Shown here: positions 33,995 to 46,282 of the stretch, piece after piece
Layout: every line of letters starts with the position of its first letter
How positions within the stretch are numbered: the first letter of the stretch is position 1
Assembly: GCA_026874595.1 (NCBI GenBank)
Contig: CM049311.1
Location: 11,933,676-11,997,675, forward strand
DNA: 64,000 nt
Source: Sipunculus nudus
Lineage: Eukaryota; Annelida; Sipuncula; Golfingiida; Sipunculidae
Direction of reading: 5' to 3'
The notes under the pieces: generated by a model
The model's input: the letters and a program-made list of their open reading frames with translations, nothing else
Told to the model about the DNA's origin: nothing
Databases searched by the model: none
Translations under genes and position numbers: made by a program

Positions 33995-34700
33995 TTTTAA
34001 ACCATGGAAAACAATCAACTTGAGAGTATTATAAAAGGGAAGAGCTTTCATTGGTCATAGCAGGATAGATACATCTTTGTGGGAATAATATGTCACTTTC
34101 AAGTCGGTTCTTTTACTTCCAGGAAAGGAATAAGACAAACCACATGTGATGGACCTTAATTCAGAGCAGTTTTGCTCAGTTCGAGTTCACTCCTTATTGA
34201 GCCGCAGGTGAAACAAGACAAAGCATGAAAGGTAAACACTCGTGACAAAGTGACAATAACAGGCAAAATCCACAAGGTATGTCATATCAAATCTTCTTTT
34301 TGTAATCGTCTTGTGTCCTTTTGATCTCCTCTTCGTTTCTGTAAAGGTGAGAGACGCAGAGAAACGTGAGGATTAATGGGACTGAGCTACTTACCTGACA
34401 GTGGAATAGCTTTAAACAAATCTGTACAAAAATTTATGAAAAAAATCTAATACAATTTGAAAATAAACATGAACATGGATGTCAAAGCCGGAATGCTAGA
34501 GCAAAAATACCAATTCAATTTACCTTATATATATAATTTGCTCTAGTATAACGGCTCTAGTTCTTCTGATGAGCGAAGATATAGGATTTAAACATTTTCA
34601 TTTGTTTTAAAACACATATTGAATAGAGATGAATTTAAAATGCTTAGTTGGTACCAAGTTGCATACCCACAATAATTTCACATAAAGCAGACCGAAACTA
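33995..34700. other. No feature seen
   Basis: AT-rich, single copy in this window. No open frame, RNA or repeat recognised. Confidence 0.35.
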
Positions 34701-34704
34701 AAGC

Positions 34705-34960
34705 TTGCTTTTCTAGCGAAGCGGTTGGAACGCCGGATAAGTGCTCCATTGGCATATGTCCGAATCCCCGGATCAGCCCAATGTTTTCCCTTGAGAAAAA
34801 TTAGTACATAACTTATGAGGGCTCGTCCAAAATGTAACTCAGCTCTAGGGGCCTCGGGAATGATGGTTTGAAGTTATTAGTTCATTACCGCCACTTAGTT
34901 CACCAAAAAGTGTGAGTACTGTTACCTTAGAACGAATATATAGATATAAATTACAAACCA
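34705..34960 (+). mobile_element. SINE family 2, copy 3
   Basis: 'ctagcgaagcggttggaacg' (A-box region), 'tccgaatccccggatcagcc' (B-box region), 'caatgttttcccttgag', then the body word 'ttagttcaccaaaaagtgtg'. Opposite orientation to the copies at 20.5 kb, and more diverged. Confidence 0.72.
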
Positions 34961-35689
34961 TTAGTAAGTCAGAGGACATGAACTCAAATAAACCTGACTA
35001 CCTGGATTGGACATTTATAACCTGGCATTATGGTTAACTTAACAATAACCCACTCGGAACATAGGGCAGCCTGGTTCAAGTTGTGAGTAGCCAATCGGTG
35101 AACTATAACACTGTGCCAACCATTATGTTTTTTTTTTATATTTTGTTAATCATACAATATTGGGGGCGCCAATACTGGGTTAGCGTTTGATGGGTGTTAT
35201 GAAAACTTAGTTCTGAAATTGTGCATTAATTTTGTTTGTATTTCATATATGTATGTAATATAGGCTAATATTTCAGGCTATAAAAATTACAAATATGTGT
35301 TTTTATTAAAGTTAATGACAAGTACACTGCTATGGGTATTATAAAATGTTTAAATATGTAATGTTAAAGGGACATGTTAGGCACACTTTTTTCACCAAAT
35401 GTATATATGAGTTTTCTTTTCCTCAACACCTGTTCTGTAAAATGTCTAAGCATGATGTTGTCAAACAATTGAGGGTTCAATATTTGATTTTTATATTTCT
35501 TCAAATTTAGGAAATAAAACTATCAATCATTTGCAATCATGTCAGTTGTGAAAATGGCATTCCACGTTTGTAACTTGTAACAATTCATCTTAAAATGTAA
35601 CGCTTGGGTGAAATAATTGATATGGATATGTTGAAATCTTCTGTTAAACTTAACATTTACTGGCTCCTGTGATCTAAGCAGCGCATGAG
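34961..35689. other. No gene; TTAA-type element end at 35364
   Basis: TTAA at 35364-35367 followed by AGGGACATGTTAGGCACA resembles the other TTAA-AGGG ends in the window (4397, 40802). Otherwise AT-rich and featureless. Confidence 0.35.
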
Positions 35690-35870
35690 AATCAAACTGC
35701 AGAACACCGATCGTGCGTTCGAGTAGCGGTATCAGATGAGCTATGGGATTTTAAATATCGCATCGGTCCTCGGGCGCTCTACAGGCAAACAGGAAGGCCG
35801 TGCTCCTCTCTCATTATAGAAGTATTTGGATGGTGTCCTAACGGAGCAAATCACACAGCTTTTCATTTAT
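35690..35870 (+). mobile_element. SINE family 1, copy k (diverged)
   Basis: 'gatcgtgcgttcgagtagc' (B-box region), 'cctcgggcgctctacaggca', 'ggaaggccgtgctcctctct' and 'ggtgtcctaacggagcaaat' follow the family order. The 3' third is missing. Confidence 0.6.
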
Positions 35871-36958
35871 TTCCTCAACTTATAAACAAGAAAGTAATAA
35901 ACTGTGAATAAATTAACCATCTTATGGCTAATGAATAAAGAAGAAACATGCAAAATGAAAATTACTCACACATCAATGAATAGAAGAAGAAATAGATAAC
36001 ATGAGTGGTGTTACAGCTGAATGGGGGGTGGGGTTGGGCGGCATATACATATATATGGGCTTTTCATTTTCCCCGAATATCGGCAATCCCTTCATGTTCA
36101 TTGAACATTTTGCCTTTGTTCTCGTGAACTGTCTCTTTAACGGAAACATCTCCTGTTGGGAGGTATCAGATACTTTAGCTGGTAACATTACTCCTATTCA
36201 AAACACTGGACATTTTACAATAGTTGTATTTCCCATTCACCAATACATTATACTGATCTTGAAACACTTCAAACTGCCACATGCATCTTATAAGCATGCA
36301 TATGGACGAAACGTGGTGCGGCTGTTGAACATTATGTGTAGATCGGTTCTTGTCCACTATAAATAATGTTAAAATCTGGATTCAGAATATGTGTAAATAC
36401 ATTTATTCTTTTTAAATATATAGAATATTATTCGACTACAGTTAGTGAAAGTTCGATTTTTTATTATCGCAATCTCAAGCAGCACAAGCGGTCACAGCGG
36501 TGATCCGTCTTCCAATCGGGTTTCATTTTTAGGTTCCGGGCAAAGGTTTTATACCCTATCCTTCTCACAATCCATCACAGTTGGAGGGTAAGATTCCCCC
36601 CTCAAAATCAAAATACACATTATTTAAGATTGTAAAGTCTTAACCTTCAGTGGGTACATTAGGAAATTATTTTCCTAGTTTGCAAAAGGTAATTATTTAT
36701 CGCTGGCTTTCAGTTTTTACTTTGCGGTGCCATTAATAAGTAAAACCAGAGTGTGGTTGCAATTATAAATTCTTGTTAAACGTTGGCATTTTTATATGAC
36801 AAAAACCTCAGGCGTCCCCGAATTAAAAACACCACTGGCATATACCAATTTGAACACTGATATAAAAAGTAAAAAGCGGGAAACATTAGTATAAGTCAAC
36901 CTCTTTTCCATCTGCATCAAAAGACGTTATATGTCTGAAATAAAACTTTCCATAAACA

Positions 36959-36995
<37 letters not shown>

Positions 36996-37375
36996 CTACG
37001 ATATTTCAAGGGGAGATAACGAGAGATAAGTTACTTTTTTCCAGTATTAATTAGTGCACTGGACGAAGTGGCCAGCATAATTCCATAAAGGCCAGGTGCA
37101 CAGGTGAGGGAACCGGCATATAATTTAGGAAAAAGTATATCGCACTCGGTTAACATATGACGATTAGCGGATCAGCAAGAACATCGAATGTCGTCCTCAG
37201 GTGGCGTCATAGGCGATGAAATGACAGGAGTTAATTTGGTTGTGTATCAATATACTAAACTAGAATAACCGTCCCATGAATAGCAGTCTGTCATGTAACA
37301 GATCGTCTATGGTTATAGGCGTGAAAACACACACACATTTTTCTTTCAAACTTATAATATTCTCCTGGGAGGGTC
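35871..37375. other. No supported gene; 121-codon open frame at 36001-36366
   Basis: The plus frame 36001-36366 has no recognised domain and is overlapped by minus frames of similar quality. Its middle contains GTCTCTTTAA (36131-36140), the complement of a TTAA-AGAGAC element end, so it is probably repeat-derived. (AT)n at 36961-36993. 36530-36600 ('ttataccctatccttctcac') is faintly SINE-like. Confidence 0.35.
36961..36993. repeat. (AT)n microsatellite
   Basis: Pure AT repeat. Confidence 0.95.
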
Positions 37376-37379
37376 TCAG

Positions 37380-37545
37380 GTGTTTTGGTGTCCTGTTAAA
37401 ATGGACCTTCTTGTCGCAGAGATAGGAAGTTCCCTAGACCTGCTCTCTTGTTACGTGCTCTTAGTTTCCTTATATAAACTACAAAGTGTGACGCTTGACG
37501 AGTCTGTTTCCTCTATCAGTCGCGAGAAATGCAAAAGAGTTGAAA
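37380..37545 (+). repeat. Possible module P scrap
   Basis: The order 'gagataggaagt', 'cttagtttcc', 'acaaagtgtgac', 'cttgacgagtctgtttcctc', 'tatcagtc' parallels 2325-2435 in block A ('gagctaggaagt', 'ctcagtttcc', 'acagtgtgacac', 'tcggcgagtccgcctcctc', 'tgtcagtc'). By eye roughly two thirds identical with few gaps. Confidence 0.55.
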
Positions 37546-39662
37546 AACTTTGTAGCTCTGACCAGGTTTGGACACTTTGCGACAACCTTTAATTATAAAG
37601 TATACTAGGAAAGATATAGGAAACAGGAAATGAGAAAACTTCACAGAACCTAATTTTTAAACGACACAACAATATCCAATGCAAATCTCAAGTAAAAAAA
37701 GCATGGTTGCAGAGAAAGTATACAAGTGGCATTTATACTTACTGTGATCGATATTCGCCAAGTTATGAATTCATGTTACAGTTTTACATGTGCACATATT
37801 TTTGTGTGACGTGGTCGACAAAAATATATAAAATGATACCATAGAATGTGATAAATGTAGATGGCACTACCTTGGTGTGCTTTCGAAGAGGACAAAGAAA
37901 CTTACGTGAAGAAAAAAAGTGTAGAGCAATACCTGCTTTGAATGAACAGAAGAACAAAGAAGAGTTGTATGCATGACAAATAGCGTCTATGGAACATTCA
38001 GGGTATATGTATCATACCCCTTTGGCAACCAAGAGACCAATTTCTGGCGGAGGCATGATGAAACGTATCAAACACTACCGAGGATACAAGTTTAAACCAG
38101 CGTCTCAGAAACTAGCATAAGGTAGCTGTCATGCGAGGGGATGGTTGTCATATTTAAACGTCCTGGTCTCTTGCAAAAGTATGAAGAAAATATTGAAAAC
38201 ATTAGAGCAGGGTTGGGACAAGGCAAAAAGGAACCCAAAGCTACCTAGCCATGCTTAAATTACTTTTATTACAATACTTAGGTGACTTTACTGTAATGAC
38301 TCAACTTCAGTGTTTCCATTTAGGCTTAAAATATGTTTGAACTCATGGGGCACTGTGAACAATTAATAAAAATTGTATTCATGTTCGATTATTTGAGTAT
38401 ACACACACATCGAAAAAATATGGCGTTTTCAGTAAATATATATTTTCATGTTTCTCTGTGCACGGTTATGGTAATGTTATTCCCATATGGAAAAGAAAAA
38501 CAAGAAACATCTTGACTGTAATGTAAATATAGATATATATCTGATATAATTATGTATATTTATTATTAGTTCTAAAGGTTCCTATTGACCTAAAGAGAAA
38601 CTAGTTTTGTTGTATTTGTTGAAATTTTGTGAAGAAAGAACAAAAGCTTAGCAAGGTATTGTCTGTAATGCAAATGAAAGAGTGTCAGACTTTGAAAACT
38701 TTTAAAATAAATATAAACAGTAAAGGGATTATATACTTACACATTTCTCTCATGTTTTTTACTATACCTCTTTTCTATTTGGTTTGTGTGCAGGAGTGAA
38801 GTCTCCAATCCGAATGATTGTTCTGTAACATGATGGTGGATGGAAAAAAAACTGTTTAACAATCAATGCAAGCTATTTGTACATCCACTGGACGCTTGCT
38901 AGGCCTCATTTTTTCAAATTTACCCTGGAATACACCAAGAGACTATATGAAGGCTTCCGGTTTCTTGATTCTTGGGAAATTAAAATCACCTCTACATACC
39001 GAGCTACTGTCACTGGAGCTCGATGGCCAGGCTTTATGTCTGAAGGCTGCATTTTCAATAATAATATATATCTGAAAATGGTATGCAAATAACAGTCACT
39101 GAGTATTTTTCACTTCTAATATTTCTTGTGTTTTTGTACTTTAATTAGCTCAGGTCAGACTATCTTTATTTCTTTTTAACTCCAACTGGCTTTAGTTCGA
39201 ACTTAATTGCTGCAAAAATAATTTATACACGAAAACCTATATTATGGAATTCATTATCAGAAGCTCTCCATGAAAAATAGATGTAGTAACCTTTGACAGA
39301 TTCAGTGACATATAATAGTTAATTCGTTTAAGTTCTTTTACATGTGTATGTGCTGGCCATCTTCTACTTAAAAATTACAATTAAGTTACAACACTAAACT
39401 TATTGATGCATGTATTTTTCTGTTGTTCAAATAATGCATTATATATGGATGAAGGTCCCACGGTTAACATAATTAACAATTTGAACTGGATACCTTACAA
39501 AATTACATATAACAATCATAATAATAATGCACGAACTAACAATATTTGATATGTTAAGTAGGAGACAACAGCCAGGCAGTGTATTCAGGCAAGTTTAAAT
39601 ATGCTTGCTTCCTACTGATAGGGCTTTGTGGAAAATCAAAATAATTAAAAAAAAAAGATTTA

Positions 39663-39703
<41 letters not shown>

Positions 39704-39744
39704 AGGGTATACACACACACATACATATATTTATATATGACATG
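37546..39744. other. No supported gene
   Basis: AT-rich with short frames in both strands. The frames at 38866-39092 overlap on both strands and show no domain. (AT)n at 39666-39700. Nothing else recognised. Confidence 0.35.
39666..39700. repeat. (AT)n microsatellite
   Basis: Pure AT repeat followed by a short (AC)n. Confidence 0.95.
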
Positions 39745-39828
39745 TCTAAAAGACGCAGAACAGCCCCCTTTCCCGACTTTAGGGCAGCGCCCCCTCTCTT
39801 TTCAAATCCTGGATACGCAACTGCAGGT
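39745..39828 (-). mobile_element. Short element remnant related to 63085-63190
   Basis: 'agggcagcgccccctctctt' and 'caaatcctggatacgcaact' parallel 'taaatcttggatccgcccct' at 63167. On the minus strand the better copy begins CAGGGGCGGATCCAAGATT, a form typical of hAT-like termini. Only one end is seen. Confidence 0.4.
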
Positions 39829-40797
39829 GATAAATGGCCTCAGTGGCAGAACGGCCATGGTTCGATGCGACATCGAGAAATTTATTGCACTTGGTGTTTT
39901 CATACCGAAATCTAACCTGATCCAAGTTTTTATGCTGAGCTTTGCGGATTATTTTCATCTGTTTTTAATTATTTGTAAAGGGCTCCGTTATATTATAAGC
40001 CAGGCTACGAAATAAAAACACAGCGTCTTTGAATATACTTAACAAAACTGTTTAAAAGATAATAAATTATTTAAAAATAAAACGCCAGCTGGACACTTAA
40101 GAGTTCTACAAAATATCGGAGGTTCAAGGTGGTCATGACATTTATTTCCGGCAGACTAACAGATGAACTATGTCAGCTGGAACTTGTCTGCTGTGACGTA
40201 TACTATACGCCCATGCGATTGGAACATCAAAAAGTGTGTTTATAAAGGTGACACTATTTTCCTGAAAATGGTACGTCATACATGGACAAGTTGATGATCG
40301 ATTAAGCTTTTTGCCTGGACCCCCCCCCCCCCCGATGACGTCAGGAACGACTGAATGAGTCTTGCTAAGCACAGATACATTACCGAAAAGAACAGAAATT
40401 GAAGTTATTGAAAAGTAACCAAAGAGCACTGTAACGTTTATGAAACATAGAAATGGTTTTACTGACAAACAACACTAATTAGAGACAGTTCTTGTAGAAA
40501 AGTGACTGAAAAGCACCAAAAAGAATTTAAAAAGTCTATATTAAAATCCCAGAATTATTACTGGAAAAAATACCCAAGGTTTATATTGTATTGTAATTAA
40601 TTTAGTAAATTATGTGCAGTTTATCACTCTTCATAAACAATTTTGTTCTAGAATGAATGTTTTAAACATGAACAAGTTCTGAAATCAGTGACCGTCAGAT
40701 AATTGCAAAGCATATATTAAATTAGTGCTTTGATCACTTTAACTAGACACCTATCCATTCGTTAACCCAAGTCAAATGAAAATTAATTTATAAAAAT
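39829..40797. other. No gene; C14 run and CRE-like site
   Basis: C14 at 40320-40333 is followed three bases later by a perfect TGACGTCA (40336-40343). The rest is AT-rich with no recognised gene. Confidence 0.4.
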
Positions 40798-40805
40798 CAT
40801 TTTAA

Positions 40806-41253
40806 AGGTGCCCATTCATCTACATTTTGAAATAGAATTTCTAGCTTCCTCCCTGTATATATTAATGATCTAAGGGTAATATTTGTTGTGAAAAGTTGTT
40901 GTAAGGCCTTCATAAAGGATGTATAAACTTGTTTATCAACAACTTGTTTGTAAACACAGCAATGTTGACAAACTGGAAAAACATGTAACCTGAGGTGGTA
41001 GATTGTATATATGCAGAGGTAGAAAAGGTAACTTGTTGCAAAACACAATTTCCCAGCTCTTGCTTATCCAACTTGCTTTCAGATGCAATTGTTGGATTTG
41101 TTTTGATCATTTTGGCGGGCCATTTTATAAACACCTTGATAAAAACAAAACAAGCAGCCTGTGTGCGGTGTTATCCACGTTTTCTGACCTTTTTTATATA
41201 AGCTCCAAGGCATTACCTTTAGTTATAAAGGTCAGATAAGTGATTGGGCCTCT
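40806..41253. mobile_element. TTAA-flanked MITE-like element
   Basis: TTAA at 40802-40805 and 41254-41257 bracket 448 bp. The ends are inverted and similar: left AGGTGCCCATTCATCTAC, right (complement) AGAGGCCCAATCACTTAT. TTAA targets are known for piggyBac and Kolobok elements; the AGG start would fit the latter better, but that is inference. No transposase; the overlapping frames (40797-41239) are not conserved genes. Confidence 0.55.
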
Positions 41254-41257
41254 TTAA

Positions 41258-42607
41258 TATATGTTTATCGTTTTGCCTTCTTGACCTACTACGGAAAAAT
41301 ACCGATGTATCTAGATGTCAACAAGGGTCCAACGTCCCAACTTTCACTTGCGCATTATTCTCAATAATAGAATATAGGAGTTCTGAGATAAATTTTGAAT
41401 TCATGCTGAAAGTTAGCCCTGTATGTTGACCATGTTATGTTCGGGTTTAAAAGTAAATATCGAGTGTTTTCCAAATTTCCTCCAATTTCCCGAGATTATT
41501 TTTCGATGCTATGACTTTGTTTCCCAATATTGCCTGGTTTAGCATGATGTCTCCATGTGCCTATGCTGTCAATCTCTCTAAGCCACGCCTACTTCCTTTT
41601 TCTGGTTTTATGATACCGAGGTATCATCACGTGACATCTTGGTGACATCGGAATATCTCATAATGACACATCTTATACCCTGGCATTATGTAAACAAACC
41701 TTTAGCAACATTCATTTTATAAAGCGGCTCTACACACAAGACGTAAAGGCAATCTCTATTGTTAAAATGCCGAAATGGCTCTCCAATCATCTGAACAAGA
41801 CAGACAACAAACATCAAAGGTGCAATAATACCAAAATTAATATTTATTATTATCTTGATAATTTCAAATAAGATCAATTTTAATGTTCGATTTATATAGT
41901 TCGGCCTTTATTATTGTAATTCATAATTGCCTCCGCCAGTAGACAAGCATTCATTATTCCTTATTTCTGTGTTTGTGTTCACAACATAACTCACACATTC
42001 ATGAACCGAATCTCATGAAAGTTTAGGCCGCATGGATGAAGAATCGATCAGATTTTGTGGGGGTCCGGCTCATTATCCGGATTAAGGAACGTAATAAAAG
42101 AATATGTACAAATGTACCATTACTTACGCACGAATGAACCTGGGAATATGGGCCTAATCAGTGTACACACGGTTTTTGGAGGTTCCAACAACTGAGACCT
42201 CTCCCCCCACATGGTGGTAGCTTTTAATCCTTAGACTGCAGACTTCAAGTTAGATATTTCATACAGCTTATTTACACACAACAGGCAGACAAGCAAGACA
42301 GACGGGATTAATTCGCGGATTCTTTGCATGTTCATTCGCTCTATATCTTTAAGTAAAACAACCATGATCTCAATCGAACATGCTTTATTTGATTCTTTAC
42401 ATGGCTTCTAGGTTAACGAATGGCTTGGTGTCTAGACGTTTATTGGTTAACAAATACTGGATTAATTTACGGTGTCCTGTTGGTCCGCCGTATATTGGTC
42501 GTTTTCACTTTTGGTGTGAAACTTACGTCACCTAAAGAGGACTGATTGGATGCACTGAGTATATTCACACACTATAAAGCGATCACTGAAAGAATATGTG
42601 TTGGCTA
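41258..42607. promoter_or_regulatory. No gene; motif-dense patch near 41580-41660
   Basis: 41588-41610 has 'cacgcctacttcc'-type words. 41610-41627 is a perfect palindrome (ATGATACC ga GGTATCAT) directly followed by an E-box CACGTG (41628-41633). Such clustering can mark a regulatory site, but there is no gene to attach it to. The rest shows nothing recognised. Confidence 0.2.
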
Positions 42608-44100
42608 CTAGGGCCCTGCGCGGGCTGAAAAATAGAACCCGCACCCGCATCATACCCTGTCAGCCCGCAGCCCGCCCCGCAATCAAAGAAATAAATTCAG
42701 CCCGCCCCACCCCGCAGTAACTATGATTCTTTCAGCCCGCACCCGCCCAGCAAAATTTTCTTTCAGCCCACACCCGCCCCGCCCCGCCACGCATTTTTCA
42801 AGTTTCTGGCCCGCAGTCCAGCCCGCAAAATAAATAAAAATATTTATCGGATCCAAAGGTTTACATATTAAGATATTTTACAGCTCATATATAACACACG
42901 CTTATTATTAATATATATTAAATGTTTGATGATTGGAAGGAAAATTAATTTGAATACGTTGCAATAATTCAAACTATAATTCATGAAATATTTTTAAAGA
43001 CGTGTTTGATTGGTTAGATGGATTTAATATATACATAATAATTTAACACACCTTAAATATATTTTCATATTTTACAGGGGAAATAAACAAACCTTTGGTT
43101 AATTGTGTCTGTTTCTTCTTAAATATATAAAAAAAAGTATAGAAAAAATAGACTTCTTCAAAGTATGTGTACCCAAAGTTACCCTTTAGAATAGTATCGG
43201 CTAATCACAAGCCATCAAACTACTGAGATGTGTTGCTGGTTATTTTTTTTCAGTCATAATCTGCTAATTAGCTGAAACTGAGACTAATCAGGTCAAGGGA
43301 GTAAAGGGTTAATCTGATCGATGTGGCTTTAGGTTCAGGATGTTCATTGAGATCTAGACATGGCCAGAGCCTTGTTTCTTATAGCAGTCATTAACACATT
43401 ATGCTGTGACCAAACAGGGATTTGACCAGCCAGTAATCAATGTCAGTTACAATTAGAAAGCACATGGAATTACAATAAGATAAGGAGTCCACCTTAGGCT
43501 TTGTGCATTTCCAGGTCAATTGAGTCACCTACAGAGCCAGCTGTAGCCACACACTGTCTATTACAAGATCAAAGGTAATCAAGCCCTTGCTTCACTCCCA
43601 GCCATATAATATAATATGTGAGACATGACACAAGTACAGGGTTACAGTACATATATAACATCAGGCCAGGTAACTTTATACGAAGCTCCAATTACAATAA
43701 TAATTGTTTAAATTCTAGATTTCAGATTGAAGATGCATCACCTATTTTGTATAACAAATTGATGTTATACCTAGAAAAGACACATTTGCATAGTGCTGTT
43801 ACAACTGTCAGTAAGTGTTAGGGGTTCACAGGAATAAATCAAATTTTTTTTTCAAATTTATCTTTTCATATTACTATTTTTACGACACCTAAAAACATTT
43901 TATACAAAAATACCAATTTCTTCAAATGATAGTTTTTTTAAAGTATAATTTTATATTCATGTTTTGCTGACGTGCCAGATCATCAACCCGCAGCCCGCCC
44001 CGCCCCGCACAGACTTCATTTCGGCCCGACCCGCCCCGCACTTTCTCAGATGTAGCCTGTCCCGCCCCGCAAAAGATTCCTATACGGGGCCCCGCACCAT
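42608..44100. mobile_element. CCCGC-bordered element, probably non-autonomous DNA transposon
   Basis: Two very GC-rich borders (42608-42840 and 43985-44100) packed with CCCGC/CCCGCCCCGC words enclose about 1.1 kb of ordinary AT-rich DNA. Outer ends are GGGCCCTGCGCGGGC on the left and, complemented, GGGGCCCCGTATAGG on the right, a short inverted similarity. Arrays of such words just inside the ends are a known trait of some hAT elements, where they bind transposase. Both borders have CCCGC on the same strand, which is unusual for an inverted arrangement. No target duplication or transposase found; ends approximate. Confidence 0.5.
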
Positions 44101-45973
44101 TCGAAAATGAAATGAAAAAAACCCTCTCTATAATACGTGGCCCCTGTTTGTTTTGGAATAAATGTTTTGCTTCTTCGTTGGACACTTTATTTCGTTCACT
44201 GACAGAGAAGTTTACCTTAAAATCCCTTTCTATAACTCAAAATAACCTATATAAAGACTATTTATCCGTCCGTTTACATTCATTCATCTGGGAGTAGCCG
44301 TTCAACTCCATATTTTTTTACGTTTATTCTTGCGCTCTTGAAACATTTGGACCTGAAATAGGAGTTAAAAAAACTTTTGCTTATAGACAAGTTTCCTCCT
44401 CTTCCTTAATGTTTCTCATTCAGCAGTTCACCCCTAGGACGTCTGATTAAATTTCCAATAAAGGAAACGCTGTATCCTTGAAATATACGTTGTGTCATTA
44501 AGATCCAACATATACAATACCACGTGCAGTATTCCTCTTTGCATTGTATTGTTGATTTCGGAACACACGATATGTCACTCTGTCACACACGTCAAGCCAG
44601 ACAAGCGTGTCCTCTTTGATATCATTGGGATGACTCTTTGAGTAGGCATTCCTCAGGTGGAGTTTTCTACCTTGAGGGGTGCAACCACCATAAACCTATA
44701 AATGATGTGTTTTAGAGGAAATACCTTCAGTATTGCGAAGCTAAGGAATTTACTAAACCATAGTAAATGGTATGGCTCCACGATTTCAAGTACCTATAGC
44801 CCAAAGATATATAAATATATATATATACTTAGCCTTTGAATAAAAACATGATGAATACTGTAAGCAATGGAATTTTCTTTTGAAAGCCACCTATGTTTGT
44901 TACTACTACCTCGTGGTCTCCATGACAGTTTTAAAGCTTGAAAGTAGATAAGCTTGAAGCGCTTCCATCAAATAGATCCCTTCTTATAATGTAATTGGTG
45001 TATATTTCTTAAGACGTTTCTGATTTTTCCTTGAACATTGACTGATACCATTAAGTAGTACGGTATGAAAGATTCTGTTATTCCTTCAAAGAGATACTTT
45101 TCTATTTGTCAGGCATCTTGACAAAGCCGTTTCTGCTCCGTTTTACTTAAGTTTTTGATTCAGATTGTTTCATGTGACTTCCGTTAAATTAATGTATGTG
45201 ATTAGATACCCTGTAAAACGTCAAGGGATCCTCCTGAATTAGTGATATTGGTGCTTGGTAGTATCTATGCTAGTGTTAAGGGTATTTTTTAATGTGCAGT
45301 GGACCCTTATTTCTTAAGTTGTAAACGAAACGTGCATTTGTCATTCTGGATTTGTGCAGTTCTAAATTTACACTTTTGTTCTGGCCATAGAATGAAATAT
45401 TACTTTATGTTCATGATTGTTTAACGGAATTATAATCATCATTCTTATCAGGATTATATACATTATAATTGGATCTTGTAACATTTTGTTATATGTGTAA
45501 TAAATATATAGTTTTCATATTCTCATTCATAATACATTTAAGTATATTTATATAATCTAAATATTATCGATGACAATATTTTATAATATACTCCAAAATG
45601 CATTCAGAGAGTCAAGATCTCCGCTATATGGCATCGCCAGAAATGCATCACCGATCCTTAAAAAAAAATCCCCGATCTAGATGGTGATCAATTGTTCCTT
45701 GTATCATTGCCGAGCCATAATACACATTTCATCAAAAACAGTTAATAACTTTTTGAGTAATGTTGCTAACAGACAAACAGACAGACAGAAAAGACACAGA
45801 AAAAATGAATAACGCCGGCAAAAACATGACCTCCTTGGCGGAAATCATAAACGCCACTCATTTAGCTTCCTTATTTTGTATGAGAGTGTATATAGTCTGT
45901 AAAAATTATGCTTGTATTATACACGAAGATGCTTGATGGGGTGGTTGTTTTATTTGCATAATTGATATAATTT
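44101..45973. other. No feature seen
   Basis: AT-rich single-copy sequence with short frames only. Nothing recognised. Confidence 0.35.
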
Positions 45974-46282
45974 CAGGGTCGTACTAGGGGGGTGCAGCAG
46001 GGGCCATAGCCTCCCCCTTTCCTCCATCCGACTTTGGATGTTATATCGAGGGAAACTTTCCTGACAGTTATTTTTGCTAGGAAAATTAGAGCATGATTGA
46101 AATTATAGAAATATGAAAAATATCAGTAATATAACGTCAATTGTCATCACTGTGACACAGTACACTTTCATATATGCAGCAAAAAAACTTTTTATCTTGT
46201 GTCTTATAGTGGTACAAAGATATTGAAGTTCGGGGAAGGGTTACCCCCCACCGGCCTGCCGTAGACCCTTGCGACACCCCTG
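45974..46282. mobile_element. 309-bp inverted-repeat element (hAT-like ends)
   Basis: Left end CAGGGTCGTACTAGGGGG, right end (complement) CAGGGGTGTCGCAAGGG. Both sides have a run of Cs or Gs about 30-45 bp inside (cctccccct and ccccccacc). Flanked by AATTT on both sides (45969-45973 and 46283-46287), shorter than the 8 bp normal for hAT, so the target duplication is uncertain. No coding capacity. Confidence 0.5.

Noticed and set aside
36001-36366. 121-codon plus frame as an exon
   Set aside because: Comparable frames lie on the other strand, no domain is visible, and it contains a TTAA-element-like end.
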